Translations under genes and position numbers: made by a program | Notes under the pieces: model-generated | The model's input: only the letters and a program-made list of their open reading frames with translations | Told to the model about the DNA's origin: nothing | The model's database searches: none | Shown here: piece by piece, positions 34,870-43,578 of the stretch | Position numbering within the stretch: the stretch's first letter is position 1 | How the letters are laid out: the number at the start of each line of letters is the position of its first letter | From: Roseivirga sp. E12 | Lineage (GTDB): Bacteria > Bacteroidota > Bacteroidia > Cytophagales > Cyclobacteriaceae | DNA: 64,000 nt | Reading direction: 5' to 3' | Assembly: GCF_017592825.1 (NCBI RefSeq) | Contig: NZ_JAGFMD010000001.1 | Span: forward strand, 620,001 to 684,000

Positions 34870-35643
34870 TTATGGCATATGATCTTTAAAAGATTGGATA
34901 AAGGATTCTTTTCTTCTTCTGGAAACTGCTATTTCACTCCCATCAGTCATTTTTACATAACCTCCTTCACCCCTCTCGTACTCTTCTATATATTTCAGAT
35001 TGATTAGGTTACGATTGTGCACCCTAAAGAATGCATATGATTCAAGCATTGACTCACAGGTTTTTAGCGTTTTAGACACAATAATTGAACGGCCATTAGC
35101 CAAAAAGAAAGTAGTATAGGTGTTATCTGATTCGCACCTTATGATCTCATCAGGGCGTACAAAGGAATAACCCTTCTGGGTGGGTAAAGCTATTTTTATA
35201 GCATCATTACTTTCTTTATTCCTGTAATTTGAGACAAGCAAGTTGAGGTGATTGGAAACATCCTGATTTTTGATTTTTTGCTCAACCTTTTCCACTGCTT
35301 CCTTCAATTCAAATCCATCAATAGGCTTTGATAGATAATCTACAGCTGAAACTCTAAAAGCTTGAATTGCAAATCGATCATGAGAGGTAATGAAAATGAT
35401 TTCGCTATCTAATTCGGGTAGCCTATCAATAAGGTCGAAAGCTGTACCGCCTTTGATCATTACATCTAGAAATAAGATATCGGGTTGATATTGTTTTATG
35501 AGTGATACAGCAGTGATTAATGTATCTGATGTTGTTAATACTTTAATTTGAGGGCATTGTACTGCTAACTCTTTAATTAGTAGTTCTTTAGCACTCAGTT
35601 CATCTTCAACAATAATTGCATTCATTTTATCAGGATAGTTCAA
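34870..35643 (-). CDS. LytTR-family response regulator
   Basis: A 257-residue regulator with a receiver domain (IIVEDE, Asp60 in ILFLDVMIKG, Lys106 in DYLSKPID) and a LytTR domain at about 155-255 (PDEIIRCESDNTYTTFFLAN, FRVHNRNLINLKYIEEYERG). The first ATG (35643) lies in the end of the kinase gene. ATG 35625 (MNAIIVEDE) is an equally good start. It is cotranscribed with the kinase at 35630 and stands directly upstream of the unknown genes at 34768-32971, which it may control. Confidence 0.92.
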   Translation of the reverse strand: MNYPDKMNAIIVEDELSAKELLIKELAVQCPQIKVLTTSDTLITAVSLIKQYQPDILFLDVMIKGGTAFDLIDRLPELDSEIIFITSHDRFAIQAFRVSAVDYLSKPIDGFELKEAVEKVEQKIKNQDVSNHLNLLVSNYRNKESNDAIKIALPTQKGYSFVRPDEIIRCESDNTYTTFFLANGRSIIVSKTLKTCESMLESYAFFRVHNRNLINLKYIEEYERGEGGYVKMTDGSEIAVSRRRKESFIQSFKDHMP

Positions 35644-36526
35644 ACGGAATATCTAACACTACTTTCATACCGCTATATGCGCCCAGTTGATCAGTTAACT
35701 CATTCATTTCAAAACGTGGCTCATTGCCCATACCCATATGTAATTTCATGCGTTCTCTTACTAAACTTAAGCCAAATGACTTACCTTTATTGGTCAAATT
35801 CAAAGAACCTTTTCTGCCATTATCGACAATTTCACACACCAGTCGTTTCTTACTTATTTTATAATTGATTTCTAACCTCCCCCCTTCTTCTTTTCTATTA
35901 TTAAGTCCATGCCAAATGGAGTTTTCGACTAAAGGTTGAATTAACAGCGGTGGTATTGATAGGTTATCCAGATCAATTTCCTCGTCAATAGTTACTCGAT
36001 AATCAAATTGATTTGTAAGCCGCATTTGCTCTAACTCAACATATAAGTTCATCACTTCTAAATCTTCCTGAAGGCTTATGTAGGCACTGTAGGAGTGTTC
36101 TAAAACTTGTCTGATGAGCCTAGAAAACTTCACTAAATATCTTTCAGCCAGCTCATTATTTTTTTGATGAATTGCATATTGAATTGAATTGAGACAGTTG
36201 AATATGAAGTGGGGGTTCACCTGTGCTCTAAGTGCCCTCATTTCCATTTCTATTTTTGCATAACGAAGTTCAAGTTCTTTCTCTCTAATCTGTGATTCTC
36301 TTTTTAACCGGTAATAGAAAAAGAAACCAAAGACAAATAGTAAGAGTACAGGGATCAGAATAAGAATTGTGACGAACTCTAACTGTCTTTCCTGAATTGC
36401 AATAGCTTCCGAGTTTAACTGCTGCTGGAGGTCTTGAACCGACATCCATTTTGGATTTGAAAAAGGAAAGACAAAAGGTAGTATCTGAATGCATGTAAAA
36501 AAGCATCCAATAGCTGTGTGCGACAT
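35630..36526 (-). CDS. LytS-type sensor histidine kinase
   Basis: A 298-residue kinase with an N-terminal hydrophobic stretch, one clear transmembrane helix (FVTILILIPVLLLFVFGFFF, about 51-70), a coiled coil, a His_kinase domain with His106 (VNPHFIFNCLNSIQ) and a HATPase domain (LLIQPLVENSIWHGLNNRKE). It has no extracytoplasmic sensor domain of note, so the signal may come through a membrane partner such as the protein at 32971. It overlaps the regulator gene by 14 bp. Confidence 0.9.
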   Translation of the reverse strand: MSHTAIGCFFTCIQILPFVFPFSNPKWMSVQDLQQQLNSEAIAIQERQLEFVTILILIPVLLLFVFGFFFYYRLKRESQIREKELELRYAKIEMEMRALRAQVNPHFIFNCLNSIQYAIHQKNNELAERYLVKFSRLIRQVLEHSYSAYISLQEDLEVMNLYVELEQMRLTNQFDYRVTIDEEIDLDNLSIPPLLIQPLVENSIWHGLNNRKEEGGRLEINYKISKKRLVCEIVDNGRKGSLNLTNKGKSFGLSLVRERMKLHMGMGNEPRFEMNELTDQLGAYSGMKVVLDIPFELS

Positions 36527-36658
36527 TTAGTTGTATCTTCTCTACACGGAAAATACAATAAATATTTCAGATACTATAATTCTTCAGTTCTAGATAGTCT
36601 TTGCAAATGAAGTTTCCTGAGGAACAACTCCTGATAAGTTTTTGCCACTATTAGTATT

Positions 36659-39600
36659 TTAAGTTTCCTTAGCCTGAAGGAAGTTAGCGATACCCATTGT
36701 TGCATGCCTTGGTTCTTCGGCATAACGAGGGTCATGTACGTAAGGGAGTTTTCGCATAGCGATCATTTCTAAACTCAGGAAGTCAAACTCTTCCACTATT
36801 TTTCCAGTCAACTCATAAATACCTTTTCCTCTAAAGGGATAGCGGGCCGCTACAGGTGGAAAGTGAGTGCTATCGATAAAATATCCCTCTCGGTCTAGCC
36901 AGGTGCCAAATTGCATTCGCTTTCCATTAGAGGTATTGGTGTTTTTAATATGGATGAGATAACCAATCATCCGAACGGTCTTATTGATATACTGATCCAT
37001 TTCTCGCACCAGCACGTTTCTGGAAGGGTGATCTTTTAAAAGGTCAAAAGGATTGCATAATGGAAAGCCCAGAAGGTCTTGCTGATCGAAAGCATCCTCC
37101 AAGATATCATAACTGAGTTCGGGAAGCTCAAAGCGCTTTACTTCAGGGTCGAAAAGCATTTTTACGGGATTGGTCTTTTTGTGACTTCCCAATTGAAAAT
37201 GAGCTTCCCATAGCAAGGCCTTTTTAGTTTGCCCAGTAAACCGAAAAGCGCCTATTTTGATCAATAGACTTAATTGATCTAAAGAAATATTTACTCTCTT
37301 TAAGAAGTTGTCAAAACTCATAAAAACGCCATTTCCATAACGCTCTGTCAATATTTCTTCCGCGGTGGTCTTTTCTAGTTCACTGATAAATGCCAAGCCC
37401 ATAAAGATGGTTTTACCATAGATGGTACAGAGGTACTCACTTTGGTTGACACAAGGGGCCTGTATATCACCACCATGCATATAGGCTTCGTGCGCATAGA
37501 GCTCTACACGATAAAAGCCACCCCCATTGTTCATTGTGGCCACCATATACTCTAAGGGATAATAGGCTTTAAGAAAGAGGCTCTGATAACTCTCTACTGC
37601 ATAAGAAGCGGAATGCCCTTTGGCAAAAGCATAGCCTGCAAAACTCTCAATTTGACGCCAAACCTCTGCCGCTAACTCATAGGTGTGTCCTTTTTTAAGA
37701 CAGTTTTCAAAGTACTTCGCCTTTACTTTTTGAAACTCCTCTCTGGAACGGTACTTACCCGACATCCCTCTCCGCAAGACATCAGCTTCTCCAAGTGTAA
37801 GCCCTGCAAAGTAATGAGCTACTTTAATTACATCTTCCTGATACACCATTACACCATAGGTTTCTGGCATAATATCTCTGAGAATAGGATGTGCCTCTTC
37901 TCTCCTTTCTGGTTCTCTAAAACGAAGAATATACTGACGCATCATGCCTGACTTAGCCACACCTGGCCGGATTACCGAACTTGCAGCAACCAAACCCAAA
38001 TATTCATCTACCCGAAGCTTTTTAAGCAGCATGCGCATGGCTGGAGACTCTACATAAAAGCAACCAATGGCCTTCCCTTCTCTTAGCATGTCTTTCACCT
38101 TAGGGTCTTCCTTAAACCTCTGGATATCATGAATATCTATAGGAGGATGATCTGGGTGGTTTTTAGATACAACCTCAAGGCTGTCTTTGATTTTTCCGAG
38201 ACCTCTTTGGCTCAGAATATCAAATTTGTATAGGCCGATATCTTCAGCAATGACCATATCAAAATGAGTCGTTGGAAAGCCTTTAGGAGGAAGGTCCGTT
38301 GCCGTGTAATAATGCAAAGGCTTCTCCGAAATAAGAATTCCTCCAGCATGGATGCTCAAATGACTGGGGAAACCTTCGATATACTTGCCATAACGGAGCA
38401 CAAGTTTGTGAACATCATCTAACTCACTCAGCTTAGCACGCTGAATATGATCAATCTCATGGGGTGGAATACCCAAAACCTTTCCCAGCTCACGGACTAC
38501 TGCCCTAAATTGAAACGTACTGTAGGTAGCCAATAAGGCCACATTAGGAAAGCGATTAAAGATGTACTGTGTAATATCCTCTCGGTCTTTCCATGAGAAG
38601 TCAACATCGAAATCAGGAGGGTTTTGCCGGTATAGGTTGATAAACCTTTCAAAATAAAGATCCAGTTCAATAGGATCTACGTCCGTGATTCTCAAAAGAT
38701 AGGCAACCACAGAATTGGCTCCACTCCCACGACCTACATAGAAATAGCCCTTGCTTCGAGCATATTGACAGATGTCCCAATTCATCAAAAAATAGGACAT
38801 GAAGCCTTGCTGCTTGATTACATCTAGTTCCGTTTTGATACGCTCCAGGATCTTCTGATCTGGATGCTTGTAGCGATATGGTAAGCCTTCCTTGCAAAGC
38901 TTCTCGACTAACTCATAATCTTTCTTTTCACTGCCTGTATAGGTCTTTTGGTTTTTATTGAGTCCTTCTCCCTCAAAATCAAAGTGAATAGAACAGTCTT
39001 CAAGTAACTTCTCCGTATTCTCAACCATATAAGAATGATCTTTATACAGATTCAGCAGTTCATCCACTGGGTAGATGAAATCATCCGGACTACCTTCCTC
39101 TGATTTTGGAAGCATGCTAAGCAAGGTATTATTGTCGACTGCTCTTAGTAAACGATGCGCGTTGAAATCTCTCTTCAACACCTCTCGTTTTCCAAGGTCA
39201 TTTACCTTACTACGAAAAGTAACAGTCTGAAGCACTACCATCTTAGACTTATCCATTTGATGTGGTGGGTAGATAAGTCGAGGTAAATCCGTAGGCTTCA
39301 CTCCTATAAATTCTGATACATTAAGTTTAAAACCAGTGTATTTACTAAAGGGATAAACAACATATACATGCTTAAATTCTGGTGCTCTATCGGGAATTGT
39401 CTCCCCAGAATGCAGGTAAACCGATAGGTAATCGTTAAGCTCTTTAAAACCTTCATTATTCTTGGCAATCCCAACAAAGAGCTGACCTGCTCCATTACGG
39501 AAATCTATTCCTAATACTGGTTTGACATCGTATTTAGCAGATAAGCGAACGAAATTCAGAGAAGCTGCTGTACTGTTGATATCCGTAAGTGCAAAACGAT

Positions 39601-39691
39601 TCACCCCTGCCCTTTGTACTTGCAGAAGCAATTCCTTAGTATTGATGGTGCCGAATTTGAAGCTATAATATGTGTGAGAATTTAAATACAT
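36659..39691 (-). CDS. dnaE2: Error-prone DNA polymerase III alpha subunit (DnaE2/ImuC type)
   Basis: A 1010-residue C-family polymerase, shorter than replicative DnaE (about 1160). The catalytic Asp motif PPDFDVDFSW is present, as are YFYVGRGSGANSVVAYLLRI and GYAFAKGHSASYAVESYQSL. The PHP domain at the N-terminus is degenerate: MYLNSHTYYSFKFG has Tyr for the first His, and TDI replaces TDH. This size and its place in a cassette with dinB point to the mutagenic DnaE2 role in translesion synthesis. A perfect palindrome at 39699-39714 lies directly before the start. Confidence 0.88.
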   Translation of the reverse strand: MYLNSHTYYSFKFGTINTKELLLQVQRAGVNRFALTDINSTAASLNFVRLSAKYDVKPVLGIDFRNGAGQLFVGIAKNNEGFKELNDYLSVYLHSGETIPDRAPEFKHVYVVYPFSKYTGFKLNVSEFIGVKPTDLPRLIYPPHQMDKSKMVVLQTVTFRSKVNDLGKREVLKRDFNAHRLLRAVDNNTLLSMLPKSEEGSPDDFIYPVDELLNLYKDHSYMVENTEKLLEDCSIHFDFEGEGLNKNQKTYTGSEKKDYELVEKLCKEGLPYRYKHPDQKILERIKTELDVIKQQGFMSYFLMNWDICQYARSKGYFYVGRGSGANSVVAYLLRITDVDPIELDLYFERFINLYRQNPPDFDVDFSWKDREDITQYIFNRFPNVALLATYSTFQFRAVVRELGKVLGIPPHEIDHIQRAKLSELDDVHKLVLRYGKYIEGFPSHLSIHAGGILISEKPLHYYTATDLPPKGFPTTHFDMVIAEDIGLYKFDILSQRGLGKIKDSLEVVSKNHPDHPPIDIHDIQRFKEDPKVKDMLREGKAIGCFYVESPAMRMLLKKLRVDEYLGLVAASSVIRPGVAKSGMMRQYILRFREPERREEAHPILRDIMPETYGVMVYQEDVIKVAHYFAGLTLGEADVLRRGMSGKYRSREEFQKVKAKYFENCLKKGHTYELAAEVWRQIESFAGYAFAKGHSASYAVESYQSLFLKAYYPLEYMVATMNNGGGFYRVELYAHEAYMHGGDIQAPCVNQSEYLCTIYGKTIFMGLAFISELEKTTAEEILTERYGNGVFMSFDNFLKRVNISLDQLSLLIKIGAFRFTGQTKKALLWEAHFQLGSHKKTNPVKMLFDPEVKRFELPELSYDILEDAFDQQDLLGFPLCNPFDLLKDHPSRNVLVREMDQYINKTVRMIGYLIHIKNTNTSNGKRMQFGTWLDREGYFIDSTHFPPVAARYPFRGKGIYELTGKIVEEFDFLSLEMIAMRKLPYVHDPRYAEEPRHATMGIANFLQAKET

Positions 39692-39698
39692 TAATATT

Positions 39699-39714
39699 TA
39701 AGTATATATACTTA
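39699..39714. promoter_or_regulatory. 16-bp perfect palindrome at the dnaE2 promoter
   Basis: TAAGTATATATACTTA is fully palindromic and lies 7 bp upstream of the dnaE2 ATG (39691). The surrounding 39692-39775 stretch is extremely AT-rich. It is a candidate operator for damage control. Confidence 0.45.
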
Positions 39715-39834
39715 TTAACTATTTAATATATACATATGTTATTTTATTAATATATAATTGAAATAGCTTTGAGTTTCTAGTATCAAGCTACAAGTCAAAC
39801 AGTTATCGAGTCAAGCCATGAGCTTCTAGCCTCT

Positions 39835-40263
39835 AGCTACGAGCTATGTAGAGTGTTCATAAATGAAATAATCATCTTCTGCTCTTCATCTATTTCATTT
39901 AGAAGCCACTCTATCACTTCAGTTTCACTCTCTACCAGTCCTAGCCTCAACGTAATGAGCAATTGAGTTTCTAATTCGAAACAAGAACCCAATGCAAGTC
40001 TTAAAAAATGTCGATAGTCTTTATCACTATCTCTGCTGCTGCCTTCTGCAATGTTTGACGGAATAGATATAGAAGCCCTATTCATCTGAGACATTAAACC
40101 AAATTTTTCAGTGGCAGGGAGTTTTCTTGTTAAACTATAAGTAGCCTCGACAACCTTCATTCCCTTTTCCCAAACTTTTAATTTTTTAAAATTCTTCATA
40201 ACTATATGTATTTAGTCCATTCTCAATACACTACTCAAACTCAAAGCTCTCAGCTCGTAGCTC
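39835..40263. mobile_element. Cassette-like unit: four-helix-bundle gene between 11-bp inverted repeats
   Basis: AGCTACGAGCT (39835-39845) and AGCTCGTAGCT (40253-40263) are exact reverse complements that bracket the four-helix-bundle gene. Degenerate AGCTN repeats surround both ends. The unit separates dinB from dnaE2. No transposase is encoded, so mobility is only inferred from the arrangement. Confidence 0.4.
39837..40199 (-). CDS. Four-helix-bundle protein (23S rRNA intervening-sequence protein family)
   Basis: A 120-residue protein with the family signatures MKNFKKLKVWEKGMKVVEAT, GLMSQMNRASISIPSNIAEG and FLRLALGSCFELETQLLITL. The family was first found encoded in intervening sequences of 23S rRNA genes and occurs as many dispersed copies in Bacteroidota. 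Its biochemical role is uncertain. Here it splits the dinB-dnaE2 pair and its stop lies in the left inverted repeat of the surrounding unit. Confidence 0.9.
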   Translation of the reverse strand: MKNFKKLKVWEKGMKVVEATYSLTRKLPATEKFGLMSQMNRASISIPSNIAEGSSRDSDKDYRHFLRLALGSCFELETQLLITLRLGLVESETEVIEWLLNEIDEEQKMIISFMNTLHSS

Positions 40264-40272
40264 ATAACTTTT

Positions 40273-41490
40273 TCATTGTCTCCTATTCGCCAGCAACGGT
40301 GGAGGCTCTCCGGTAAATGGATTAAATCGACTTATCGTCTTAGCTCCCATACCGTAAGCACGCATCACTTTTCGATCACCAAACTTATCTCTGATCTTAT
40401 CCATAGCATGATATAGATTGATAACTTCTTCAGCATCTTCAAAAAGATCTATCTGATAACCACCTTCAACTAAATGACTAAACCTCACCCCTATTAGCCT
40501 GACTAATAGCCTCTTATTATAAAGTTTATTGAAGAGTTCCATCACTTTGGCAATCAATACATGATCGGCTGAGGTATATGGAATTCGGGACTGAAGTGTA
40601 TAGGTATTGAAATCCGAATACCTCACTTTCACTGTGACACAGGCTGTCAATTTAAGACCTCTCCTTAGTTGAAAAGCCAGGTTTTCGGCCATGGCCAAAA
40701 GAATTCCTTTGAGTTTAAGTACATCAATAGTGTCTTTGTCAAAGGTTCTTTCCGTTGAGATTGACTTCCTTTCATTGTATGGAACTACCTGAGTATTATC
40801 GATGCCATTCGCTTTCTTCCAAATACTAACGCCATTCTTACCCAACACTTTTTCCATCAGCTCTACAGGCATTTCCTGAATGGTCTTGATCTTCTTTACG
40901 CCAAGACTAAAGAGGGTCTGTTGGGTCTTCTCTCCCACCATCGGAATCTTGCTTACCGATAATGGTGCTAAAAAGGGCTTCTCCGCTCCATATTCTACCT
41001 TTAACAGGTTATCTGGCTTAGCAACCCCTGTGGCCACTTTTGAGACCGTCTTATTCTTTGACAGACCGAAAGAGATTGGCAGACCTGTATCTTTCTTGAT
41101 GCGCTGACGCAGTTCTGTAGCCATCTGGTAACTGCTATGAAACCTATCCAACCCAGTTAGATCAGCATAGAATTCATCGATTGAGGTCTTTTCATAAAGC
41201 GGCACCGTCTCTTTGATAATGGCCGTCACATCTTCAGAGTATTTAGAATAGGTGCCTGAGTTTCCACGAATCTGAATCGCTTCGGGACAAAGTTCTTTTG
41301 CTCGCTTCATTGGCATAGCTGAATGCACTCCAAAAGCCCTAGCTTCATAGCTACAGGCTGCTACCACACCTCTATCGGTCACTCCACCAATAAGCACAGG
41401 CTTCCCATTCAGACGATTATCGAGCAATCGTTCTACGGACACAAAAAATGTATCCAAGTCCATATGCATTATGGTTTTATCTGCAGACAT
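40273..41490 (-). CDS. dinB: DNA polymerase IV (Y family)
   Basis: A 405-residue translesion polymerase. Catalytic motifs are MHMDLDTFFVSVERLLDNRL and KTSIDEFYADLTGLDRF, with the helix-hairpin-helix region (SKIPMVGEKTQQTLFSLGV) and little-finger domain following. No beta-clamp-binding motif is obvious at the C-terminus, which ends FTGEPPPLLANRRQ. With dnaE2 downstream it forms a mutagenesis cassette. No lexA- or umuD-like gene is present in the window. A 37-bp palindrome lies 112 bp upstream. Confidence 0.93.
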   Translation of the reverse strand: MSADKTIMHMDLDTFFVSVERLLDNRLNGKPVLIGGVTDRGVVAACSYEARAFGVHSAMPMKRAKELCPEAIQIRGNSGTYSKYSEDVTAIIKETVPLYEKTSIDEFYADLTGLDRFHSSYQMATELRQRIKKDTGLPISFGLSKNKTVSKVATGVAKPDNLLKVEYGAEKPFLAPLSVSKIPMVGEKTQQTLFSLGVKKIKTIQEMPVELMEKVLGKNGVSIWKKANGIDNTQVVPYNERKSISTERTFDKDTIDVLKLKGILLAMAENLAFQLRRGLKLTACVTVKVRYSDFNTYTLQSRIPYTSADHVLIAKVMELFNKLYNKRLLVRLIGVRFSHLVEGGYQIDLFEDAEEVINLYHAMDKIRDKFGDRKVMRAYGMGAKTISRFNPFTGEPPPLLANRRQ

Positions 41491-41601
41491 AGTTTACAAG
41501 ATGAAACCAGTTAAAGTCCATACATGTATTGCACTGAAAGTGCATAACACACTGCGCTGATACTGTTCCAACATGTTTGTTTTAGTGATTGGAGATTAAA
41601 A

Positions 41602-41638
41602 TTAGCTAATATTTTTAGTAACTAAATATATTAGCTAA
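41602..41638. promoter_or_regulatory. 37-bp near-perfect palindrome upstream of dinB
   Basis: TTAGCTAATAT at the left end and ATATTAGCTAA at the right are exact reverse complements. The centre (TTTAGTAACTAAA) is also symmetric. Only the central base and one symmetric pair of positions break the dyad. It contains three TTAG/CTAA units. It stands between mtfA and dinB and is a strong operator candidate. The lack of a GC-rich stem argues against a terminator. Confidence 0.5.
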
Positions 41639-41644
41639 ATAAAT

Positions 41645-42517
41645 TCAATCTTGAAGACAGCACCTCTTATACTTCTCTCCACTACCACATGGGCAGGGAC
41701 TATTTCGACCGGGTTCTTCCTGCTTGGATTCTTTGATACTTAAATGCTCCGTTATTTCCTGATTGAAGATGCTTGAAAGCATATTATACAGTTCAGGGTG
41801 GTCTCGTTGCAATAGATGAGGTCTTTCAAAGAAGTACTCTCCTGCTACCGCAAAGAACTCTTTACCATTATATCCCCCATATCCTCTAAGAGTAGAATCT
41901 CCCTGATGTATTTTACTCATTTCTACCCTGACCAGATCTATCCATGGCATAATCAGGTGCTTTCCGATATAGGCTGCTGGTACACCATCAATTACTCCAT
42001 CCTCTTTGTCATACAAATGGAGAAACTCATGAATGCCCACATTCATCTTATCCTGCGTATTGTCAAATCCTAAGTGAAGATCTGGTTGAGATAAGATCAT
42101 TTTCCCTTCCATCGCCCCAGAACCAACCATACCTACAATCATTTCTTTCGGGTTCTCGAAATTGAACTGCTCATCAAAATGTGATGGATATAACAGTACT
42201 TCATCTAAGTGGACATATTCCCAGCCTCTGAAGCCAAAAAGTGGTATAACAGCACTAGCTGCTACTAGAAGGCGATCTTCTAAAGAGACATCAACAGCGA
42301 CCCCTATAATTTTGACATTCCTTAAAAAACGTCCAGACTGTTCTAGAAAATCCTCACGAGCTTCTTCATTCAACTCTCTGTAGAAGCGAACTTTATCCAT
42401 CAAAATAGGGTGCCACTTAGGAGGAATTTCTAAGGGCTTGGTATTCCGAATATATTTCTTGACACTCGGAATAAGTACAATTACGCCTACTGCTAGTACG
42501 CTGTAAAACAGGATCAC
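41645..42517 (-). CDS. mtfA: MtfA-like zinc peptidase with SEC-C tail
   Basis: A 290-residue protein with an N-terminal transmembrane helix (MILFYSVLAVGVIVLIPSV), an M90 peptidase domain with zinc motif MNVGIHEFLHLYDKEDG and a later Glu in FFAVAGEYFFERP, and a C-terminal SEC-C zinc motif (GRNSPCPCGSGEKYKRCC). In E. coli MtfA regulates the glucose phosphotransferase system by binding Mlc. That partner is not expected here, so the role is open. It overlaps the SemiSWEET gene by 4 bp. Confidence 0.88.
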   Translation of the reverse strand: MILFYSVLAVGVIVLIPSVKKYIRNTKPLEIPPKWHPILMDKVRFYRELNEEAREDFLEQSGRFLRNVKIIGVAVDVSLEDRLLVAASAVIPLFGFRGWEYVHLDEVLLYPSHFDEQFNFENPKEMIVGMVGSGAMEGKMILSQPDLHLGFDNTQDKMNVGIHEFLHLYDKEDGVIDGVPAAYIGKHLIMPWIDLVRVEMSKIHQGDSTLRGYGGYNGKEFFAVAGEYFFERPHLLQRDHPELYNMLSSIFNQEITEHLSIKESKQEEPGRNSPCPCGSGEKYKRCCLQD

Positions 42518-42783
42518 TTCTTAACCTCTTTCGGAAAAGTCAATTTGAAATAGATCAACAAAGCACTGAGTATCAGGATAATCGAGTTAGCAATAATAAC
42601 GGGAAGTAGATTCAGAGGGATGGCATAAGCTAACCAAACCAATGTACTGGTAAGCACAATGAGGAGCATAGTCATACTTAAATCCCCAACGCTTTTTGTT
42701 TTCCAAGCTTGTATTACCTGTGGAATGAATGTGATACTACTTAGAGCAGCGCCTATATGTCCCATGATTTCTGTCCATTCCAT
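42514..42783 (-). CDS. SemiSWEET-type PQ-loop transporter
   Basis: An 89-residue membrane protein with three helices and the PQ-loop motif SSITFIPQVIQAWKTKSVGD, then a second helix with LVWLAYAIPLNLLPVIIANS. SemiSWEETs work as dimers and carry sugars by facilitated diffusion. The substrate is unknown. It is translationally coupled to mtfA, an interesting pairing since MtfA affects sugar uptake in other bacteria. Confidence 0.88.
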   Translation of the reverse strand: MEWTEIMGHIGAALSSITFIPQVIQAWKTKSVGDLSMTMLLIVLTSTLVWLAYAIPLNLLPVIIANSIILILSALLIYFKLTFPKEVKK

Positions 42784-42891
42784 TTTTTACATTCTTTTGT
42801 CCCTTTCTAAAAATAGGATCGTGATACACTAGAAACCTAATAAAAGGTGACTAATTTTAATACAACATATTTAAGCACTAAACTTTTAATC

Positions 42892-43506
42892 ATGAAAAAA
42901 ATATCAACCGTCTTTTTGTCGCTGTTGCTCCTTATGGGCTTAACAGTTATGGCACAAGGACAGATCTCGAAAGAAGAAAGAACATTTGCTGTAAAGCATC
43001 TTACTAAAACTCAAAGCGAAATACTTAAGACTTTAAAAGGTCTTTCTGAAGAGCAACTTAACTTCAAGCCAAATGCTGAAAGTTGGTCAGTTGCAGAGTG
43101 CCTTAGGCACATTGCCATTTCTGAGAGTGCCCTTTGGCAAAACTTTATGACGCAACCCTTGTCAGTTGATGCAGATCCTTCAAAAAGATCAGAAGTGGCC
43201 ATGACAGATGAAATACTCTTGGGGGTTATTGAAAGCAGAGAGCAAAAGGTGAAAACTTTTGCTCCATTTGAGCCACAAAACAAGCCAGAGCCTGTAAAGG
43301 ATGTTATCAAGGAGTTTAAAAAACTCAGAGGTGAGCACATCAAATTTGCCAAAAAGACTGATGCTGACCTTAGGAACCACTATGCTACGCTTCCCTTTGG
43401 TACAATTGACACCTATCAAGCAATATTGTTTATGTCTGGTCATACGAAACGTCATACCGACCAGATGAAGGAAGTAATGGCAGACCCTTCGTTTCCAAAG
43501 AAATAG
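42892..43506 (+). CDS. Exported DinB-fold protein
   Basis: A 204-residue protein with a signal peptide (MKKISTVFLSLLLLMGLTVM, cleavage near AQG) and a DinB-type domain: LTKTQSEILKTLKGLSEEQL, NFKPNAESWSVAECLRHIAI and ILFMSGHTKRHTDQMKEVMA, with His residues in metal-binding positions. The frame is open to a GTG at 42847, but the ATG at 42892 gives the normal signal peptide. Third exported DinB-fold gene of the window. Function unknown. It is followed by a shared terminator. Confidence 0.87.
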   Translation: MKKISTVFLSLLLLMGLTVMAQGQISKEERTFAVKHLTKTQSEILKTLKGLSEEQLNFKPNAESWSVAECLRHIAISESALWQNFMTQPLSVDADPSKRSEVAMTDEILLGVIESREQKVKTFAPFEPQNKPEPVKDVIKEFKKLRGEHIKFAKKTDADLRNHYATLPFGTIDTYQAILFMSGHTKRHTDQMKEVMADPSFPKK

Positions 43507-43523
43507 CATTTCATTTATTCAAT

Positions 43524-43560
43524 AAAAAGCCCCATTCCAATACTTGGAATGGGGCTTTTT
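43524..43560. terminator. Bidirectional terminator between convergent genes
   Basis: AAAAAGCCCCATTCCA and TGGAATGGGGCTTTTT form a perfect 16-bp stem around a 5-base loop. It has T-runs in both directions and serves the DinB-fold gene (+) and the permease gene (-). Confidence 0.92.
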
Positions 43561-43578
43561 GTTTATCTTCTTCTCAAT

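Noticed and set aside
41602-41638. Palindrome as the terminator of mtfA
   Set aside because: The stem would be almost entirely A-T with no following T-tract, so a protein-binding site is more likely.
43011-43509. Two antisense frames opposite the DinB-fold gene
   Set aside because: They are shadows of the coding strand of the exported DinB-fold protein and contain no recognisable domain.
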